Shown here in pieces: positions 57,996 through 64,000 of a stretch of 64,000 nt of DNA. Positions within the stretch are counted from its first letter, which is position 1, and each line of letters begins with the position of its first letter. The position numbers and the translations under genes are program-made. Below the pieces are notes generated by a model. The model did not search any database, was not told the origin of the DNA, and saw only the letters and a program-made list of their open reading frames with translations. The stretch is from Lumbricus terrestris (lineage: Eukaryota > Annelida > Clitellata > Crassiclitellata > Lumbricidae): the NCBI GenBank assembly GCA_949752735.1, contig OX457038.1:20072012-20136011 (forward strand). The letters run 5' to 3'.

Positions 57996-59035
57996 TGAGC
58001 GCACGCTACACGGGTTTCATTTGGTACCAGTATGCACGATAAGCCTTTTCATTTGGCGAGACCATTAACCGCACGTGGCAGAGGGGCACAGAGGCACTCC
58101 CTGGCGACCGTGGCAGGGGTACAGAGGCACTCCCTGGCGGCCGTGACTGGCCATAAACGTCTCTAAAAAATGATTAGATTTAGCCTACATTATACATAAT
58201 TAAATACGATTAATCTGGTTTATGTGCAGTAGACATAATTATTACAATCTTCAGATCTACATTTAAGGTCTTACTCGATTTATACCAATAATATTTTGGA
58301 ATGCTGTGTATTTTGGAACAATCTGCGCCTTTCAGTGTTTTCGATTCACGAATGGAAGTCACTAAAAGCTTTAATCACAGAGTTAGACAGACGTGCTTCA
58401 TGTAAACAATATGTGACTTTATGGAGATATTTTAAAAATGATAATATCTTGCATAATTTCCATTGTCTAACATTGATATAATTATATCAGTTGGTGTAAA
58501 TATTGAAAGAAGAGCTTTAATAATTATTCGTTAACCACCTGACTTGATAATTGTGCCTGTCACAGATAGGCCTATATATATTATTATATAGGCCTACGGA
58601 TAATATAAACTTATAGACCTAGCACGTTTTTATGAAAATTATGGTTTAACTGTTCATATAATTGTTTTTATTTACATTATCGTTTTATTTTTCTGCAAGA
58701 ACTATACAATTATTTGAGCATAAATAATGATTATTATGTCATAATGTGATTTATCGAACTATAGTCAAGCGAATGATTTATCGATGTGGGGACGATGTGG
58801 CAGAGTATACACTTTGACAGGCGTCCATAGTTGTCTATCGAAAACCAACTCAGAATCAATCCTGGTAGAGACGTTTATGGCCAGTCACGGCCGCCAGGGA
58901 GTGCCTCTGTACCCCTGCCACGGTCGCCAGGGAGTGCCTCTGTGCCCCTCTGCCACGTGCGGTTAATGGTCTCGCCAAATGAAAAGGCTTATCGTGCATA
59001 CTGGTACCAAATGAAACCCGTGTAGCGTGCGCTCA
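57996..59035. mobile_element. Inverted-repeat element with 170-bp perfect TIRs
   Basis: 57996-58165 and 58866-59035 are exact inverted copies starting TGAGCGCACGCTACACGGG. Each arm holds two tandem units of about 33 bp built on CAGAGGCACTCCCTGGCG. The 700-bp AT-rich interior has one 61-codon frame with no recognisable domain. No target duplication flanks it (left TAAATTTA, right GGCGAGCG). It is a non-autonomous DNA transposon or a fold-back-type element. Confidence 0.85.
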
Positions 59036-59485
59036 GGCGAGCGACGAATTTTGTTTAAGTAAGGCCTGGTTCAATCCGCCAATGTTTACTTCCCTAAGAC
59101 ATCAGACCGGATCTAATCACGGACTTTGCTTATTCTTTGGCGTCTGCGTCAGCAAACCTTTGAAATATTAAACGCAGGACTCGGTTAATGAAAGACGAAA
59201 ATGATGTTATTGCTGGAAATAGCGCTGCATGATTTCGACTGCGAGTGGCGCCGTGGATCGACTGCTGAGCAAGGAACCAGCGGCGGTGGTGATGGTGTTG
59301 GCCCTCTGGCGTCTGCTACACTGAGCATCCTGCTCTGATTGGATTCGACCGAAGGGGTTATCATCGCTGTCGCCGCTGCCTTGCTCCACTGCTTCCATGA
59401 TATTCTATAAGACTCTGACGACGGTCAGTTGGTCAGCTCTGTTGTCGTTCGTCGAACCACTACCGGGGGAAGGGACATTTGTCTC

Positions 59486-59598
59486 TCTCTTTATTTCTAT
59501 CTCTCTCTTCCCCCCTCTCTCTCTCTCTCTCTCTTTATCTCTTTCCCTCTCTTTTCTTCCCCTCTCTTTCCCTCTCTTTCCCTCTCTTTCCCTCTCTT

Positions 59599-59679
<81 letters not shown>

Positions 59680-59700
59680 GTCTCTCTGTCTCTCTCTTTC
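59486..59700. repeat. (CT)n microsatellite
   Basis: CT array with CCCTCTCTTT higher-order blocks on the left. Ser/Leu frames over it are artefacts. 59701-60218 is non-coding. Confidence 0.95.
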
Positions 59701-60218
59701 TGGTTATAGGTCACTGTAACACTCGGTGAATATTATTGGAAGACATAAAAGTCTGATTTCACATCGTCGTCTGTGATGTTATTCTGGAACCACATAGTGC
59801 AGTAATTATTATGGAATAATGAATTTAAACGTGCAACTTAGATTGTGGCACAATGAACAGAGAATAGCGACTAACTGATGGAGAATGCACAAGAATACAG
59901 CGAGGTGAATGAAATTGTGCATTGTAACCTCACACATCAACATAACAATCTAGTTCGAATTGACGCATGCATGCATTCAAAAACTTCATATTATGACTTC
60001 TGCATGTGCAGGATACACTATAATTATAATTATATAGACATTGTAGATTATAATTATTATTCTATATGTCATACATAATATTATGAAGACGTTTCCATCC
60101 CTCATCTCCAAGCTATGTAAAACCTGGATTTAAGAGAGTCTTGTCTGTTCGAATGGTCTCTTAGGCTTCTTGAGAGGCCTCGGGCCCTCGGAAGTCAAGA
60201 CCAAGGAAATCTTCGAGG

Positions 60219-60900
60219 CAGGACGTTTTGGCGCCGCCGTTTTGGCGCCGGACGTTTTGGCGCCGCACATTTTGGCGCCGCTGTTTTGGCGCCGGATGTT
60301 TTGGCGCCGGACTTTTGACGCGAGTTTATTGACGAAAATAAATGTTTGCCTAAATGGAAATTGGATTGAAAAAAACTAATTCTTTGCGTGAGTGAAAGTT
60401 GGATTTACGGAAATAACTGTTCCTGTCAATGGAAGTTGGATGAAACTAAGTCTTTGTTGCAATAGAAGGTGGATGGATAGAATCCTCTTCTGCCTAAGTA
60501 GAAGACGGTTTGACGGAAAAATGCATGTACAAATGGAAGCTGGAGTGATCAAAAGCTTCTTAGTTAAATAGAGAATGGAATAAAGAAAATTAATATTTTA
60601 CCTCAAATAGAAGTTGGACTTATAAGGATTCTCGATCAAATCGGACTTGCCTTGATTATATAATTATTGTTTAAATAGAAGTTGAATTGATAAAAATAAT
60701 TGTTGCTCCACGCAGTGGAAGCTGGATTGATGAAAATGATTCTTGCAAAGGCAGAAGTCGAATTACTGTGTACAGGCCTTGAGCAAGAAAAAACTGCTCC
60801 GCACCAAAACGGCGGCGCCAAAACGACGGCGCCAAAACGGCGGCGCCAAAACGACGGCACCAAAACGACGGCGCCAAAACGACGGCGCCAAAACGTCCTG
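60219..60900. mobile_element. Fold-back element with 15-bp repeat arms (TU-like)
   Basis: The left arm 60219-60324 has about seven units of GTTTTGGCGCCGGAC (14-15 bp). The right arm 60801-60900 has the inverted units, and both outer ends are CAGGACGTTTTGGCGCC. The interior carries about eleven degenerate 33-40-bp units around AAATAGAAGTTGGATTGAT. Sea-urchin TU elements are known for long inverted repeats made of 15-bp units; the architecture matches, but family membership is inference. Confidence 0.8.
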
Positions 60901-62371
60901 TACCCGAAATTCTTTTGCGAGGTCGTGTCTGGTATCGCATCGCGCAAAGTCCCCACTAGCCCTGAGTTTCCTATGAATTCGACCATCTTCCGTGTGCCTG
61001 AAAGTTCTCCACGTGTGATGTTTGAATTATCCATGGAGGTAAAAAGTCATCAGTTTCTTCTCTGTGGCCGGAGTCAACCTTCAGCATCGATTCCTCGGCC
61101 CCATAAAGAGACACGTGCTAATTATTTGATTGACACATGAAAATTGACGAGTTTCAATGAACAGTATTTTTCCGGGCTTCGAGATTACGACTGTTCAACG
61201 ATACATCAATTACATCATGATGTCCATATAGTCGCAATTGCTATTCTCGGTCAAACTCTTCCTCTGTTGCCAGCAGCTATAGGCTACTCCCGACTTCAGG
61301 TGGGCAAATTCTGATAATATATCATGCAGTTTCATGACGCTGCTTCCAGCAACCTGTATAGCATCCGATATTGGAGAAGGATTCATCATTGGCTCTGAAG
61401 ATGGATTCTCTTTCCAGACTGTTGCACTCCTCGATCCATAATAATTATCTCTAGCGACAAGAGCAGGGTCTTCGAAATTTTGCAAGAATGGCCACAGCCT
61501 TAGCAATAACGAGATCATAAAAGACATGTAAAATCCATTGCGCGCGCTCGTATGTCTTTCGTCGATAGTATACGTCATGATCTGGTTCATATATTATGTA
61601 TATTACTTTGTCACCGCGTTTGTCCTTCAAGCATTTCGACAGTCTTTCCACTATATGTCTTTCTATTAGGCTGAAATGAAAAGTGACTTTACAACGACAT
61701 CCAGTGCTGCAGTCCTATACGGCAAGTAGCCACATACTTATGTAATTATGTACAGGATTTCTCAAACATGGTAATTCCGTCGAGCAGACGGAATTACACA
61801 ACACTGATTCGATTAATGAAGTAGGGTATCCTGTTAGCCATCCGTGCACAATGCTGCACATGGTGCATACGTGTACAACTGTACATACATGTATAGTTGT
61901 AGGCTATGCGTTCATCAGTACCGTAGCAACTTGAGCAGTGAGCAATTGATATATCGTGCGAAATAGCATAGATGGGTTATAGCATGTTTTAGGTCTACGT
62001 GCATTCTTCCGTGCTTAGAAAGGTTAAAAGGTCAGAGGTGGCACCTGTGTTAGACTGAGACTAGGAAAAGAAGTGCCAGAGAAAAAATTCACCTTCTAAG
62101 CAATCTGAGTGATTGCCCTGCTGTTTTAAATCATATATCAAAGTAATTTTTCATGCAACTGTCGTTTATGCTCTCCTGCCACTTGTAAGTGGCAGTTTCT
62201 TTTTATATCGCTGGTTGTACGGGTAAATCTCTTTACAGCAATTAACTACATAGCTCTAATGATAGCGCCCTTCTCAGAATTCTAAGAATATCCGATGCCA
62301 ATCTATTGGTAATAACGGCAACTCGCTTGAAGGCTTATCTTCTCCGTTTGAGCTTTGCATCTGCGCTCATA
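60901..62371. other. Non-coding, nothing recognised
   Basis: A 126-codon minus-strand frame (61210-61590) and others show no domain or splice support. Confidence 0.4.
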
Positions 62372-62945
62372 TGCAGGGTGGGCCATAAAAAAAGTATCAC
62401 CCTTAGATTTTTTGCCAATATCTTGGCCACAATTAAGAATTTGTAAGTGTAACTTTGCATGCTTAAAGGTAATTCATATCTACGTCCAATAGCCAAGTTT
62501 TATCAAAACATTTCAAACAGAAGAAAAGTTATATCACCTCTAGTGAGACCACCCACTGTTTTTTGACGATTCAAAAACATAACGTGACAAAAAGTAACAA
62601 AAAACGCGATGTTATTAAGTCATAGACCTATGTCAAATAATTTTTATCAAATGAAGTTGATGTTGCTTCTCAAGTTGTGCTCACTGTGCCCACCACAAGT
62701 TCTTGACGGCCTTGTTGATGTGTTCCAGAATTAAATCTTCCCATATCAGCATCAATGCGACCATAAATACTTTTATCGCTCTTCGTTTTTATCGCAGGTT
62801 GTGTTTTTTCTCCAGCATAACTCTCCACACTTGATGATCCATTGGGTTCAAATCTGGAGATTCGGGGCCATTGCCTCCTCTCATTAAAACCAGAACAATT
62901 GGCATGATCCGAGTTCTTTCATCAATGGATTTTTTCAGAACTCGC
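62372..62945 (-). pseudogene. Mariner-like transposon, 3' part with transposase C-terminus
   Basis: The terminus CAGGGTGGGCCATAAAAAAA at 62372 begins family B sequence. On the minus strand, a transposase end lies at about 62930-62690: ESPDLNPMDHQVW (the third-acidic-residue region of Tc1/mariner DDE transposases), a stop, then after a shift INKAVKNLWWAQ. Stops and frameshifts make it dead. The N-terminal part lies beyond an inserted LINE, at 63370-63585. Confidence 0.75.
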
Positions 62946-63365
62946 ATTCATTCGTTCATTCATTTATTCATAGCATTTATATAGCGCCCCTTCAATAAAC
63001 TACTCAGAGGCGCTCCCAGTCCAACCGCAAACAAATAAGAAAAACTTGAGAGACTTATGGAACCCTACCGGATGGACCACAAGTAGAGAGCGAAGAGTAA
63101 CCGGCAGGTCGTTCCAGACAGTAGGCCCCACGACCATGAAAACACGGCGCTGCTTAATAACTAAGCGAGCCCGCGGGATCAGAATCTCACCCCTAGCCGA
63201 AGAGCGAAGTACACGATGCGCTGCAACGTCAGAGACTGGACAGCAAAGATCACGCAAGTACGACGGAGCACAGCCAAGGACACAGCGAGAGACCACACCA
63301 GCAATGCGGTATGAGATCCGCTGGGACAACTTAACTCTTAATCTATGCGCTCTCACTGTTTATCA
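62946..63365 (-). pseudogene. CR1/L2-type LINE 3' end inserted in the mariner element
   Basis: Minus-strand translation from 63356: SQRISYRIAGVVSRCVLGC, then APSYLRDLC, RARLVIKQRRVF and VGPTVWNDLPVTLRS, the C-terminus of a CR1/L2-type RT protein. The stop at about 63000 lies in GGGAGCGCCTCTGAGTAG, followed by AAGGGGCGCTATATAAATGC and an (AATG)n tail. The SINEs of this window share this tail. Confidence 0.85.
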
Positions 63366-63369
63366 GAGT

Positions 63370-63585
63370 AAGCGGTACTCCAGGATCTTGCTCTTAAAGT
63401 GTCTGAATACACATTTTGTCTGCCATTTATACTGTTTGGGCATTTAAATTTTTTTAAATTTTGAATTTCATTGTTCCAATACCAAATTATTGATCTGACA
63501 CATTCCTTATTTAAAAACTTGATAGGTATCGTGCTAAGTGGTTTCACAATGATGTGCAGCTACGTTGGTTCCCTGTTTCCTTTCT
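63370..63585 (-). pseudogene. Mariner-like transposon, 5' transposase part
   Basis: Homologous to the transposase-start segment at 48330-48480 (GCAGACAAAATGTGTATTCA block and GATGTGCAGCTAC block) and in the same orientation as the C-terminal part at 62372-62945. It is cut at 63585 by the next LINE. Confidence 0.5.
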
Positions 63586-64000
63586 AAATTCAATTCAATT
63601 TTTCAATTCAATTCGCTTTATTGCAACCAGAAAACAAGATGACATCAAAAACAGAAAATATGCATGCATTGGCTACAAAGGGGGGCCCTAAAGGGATTGA
63701 CATCCCGCTGGGGAGGGTCACCCAAGTAAGAAAAAATACCAAGAAATATTGTACAAGATAGCAAAAAAAATTGAAACAATTAAATCAAAATTTGGTGATG
63801 ACAGATTGCAAAAAGTTTAAATTGCAAATAGCATGTAGAGGAACAAACTTAACTATATACTTATATAGTAGAACCTTAACTACAAGTGGTCATGTGCACT
63901 TCTAAGCAGACTTAGTGGAGGAAAGAAAAACACGAAGTCTCTTTTTAAAAACCTGCAGACTACTGGATTGACGAATATCAATTGGTATTTTATTCCACAT
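63586..64000 (-). mobile_element. CR1/L2-type LINE 3' end, copy 2 (runs off window)
   Basis: Minus-strand coding at the window edge reads WNKIPIDIRQSSSLQVFKKR, then LRVFLSS and a stop, as in the copy at 43690-44062. The 3' UTR ends TTGCAATAAA near 63630 and an (AATTG)n tail at 63586-63620. The upstream part of the element lies beyond 64000. Confidence 0.85.

Noticed and set aside
57996..59035. Assigning the inverted-repeat element to a named superfamily
   Set aside because: No transposase remnant, no target duplication and no diagnostic terminal motif.

Overview
This is eukaryotic, AT-rich, repeat-dense DNA from an animal, most likely a marine invertebrate deuterostome; an echinoderm is my first guess. 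I infer this from the split PHYHIP-like gene with GT-AG introns, the mix of CR1/L2-type LINEs, tRNA-derived SINEs, hAT and mariner MITEs, and a fold-back element built like the sea-urchin TU elements. No prokaryotic operon, CRISPR array, rRNA gene or intact tRNA gene is visible.

Only one convincing host gene is present: a nine-exon plus-strand gene, 30268-39152, encoding about 520 residues. All exon junctions are phase-consistent. It has an acidic, helical N-terminal extension, a fibronectin-III-like segment and a C-terminal domain clearly related to vertebrate PHYHIP/PHYHIPL. Its introns hold a 1.35 kb minisatellite, a SINE, hAT-like MITEs and an AT-rich degenerate repeat. A 427-bp hAT MITE with a perfect 8-bp target duplication ends 121 bp before its start codon.

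Layout: 1-20 kb is mostly non-coding, with tandem repeats, LINE scraps, two SINEs, MITEs and microsatellites. 20.6-24.2 kb holds two truncated copies of a non-LTR retrotransposon, one with an open RT plus R2-type endonuclease-like frame, each bounded by (AAT)n arrays. 24.5-30.1 kb is MITE-rich with one decayed multi-copy protein gene. 30.3-39.6 kb is the PHYHIP-like gene. 39.8-49.2 kb holds LINE ends, a 112-bp perfect palindrome, an internally deleted hAT element and a hAT nested in a hAT. 49-57 kb is sparse, with a mariner nested in a mariner, microsatellites and two candidate exons. 57.9-64 kb holds a 1,040-bp element with 170-bp perfect inverted repeats, a TU-like fold-back element and a stack of nested mariner and LINE insertions.

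Most long open frames here are repeat artefacts and were not annotated as genes. The most interesting signals are the extended PHYHIP-like architecture, the stop-free minisatellite running in frame into exon 8, the (AAT)n-bounded retrotransposon, a hairpin cassette shared by MITEs with different termini, and a strong excess of the octamer TAGGCCTA.
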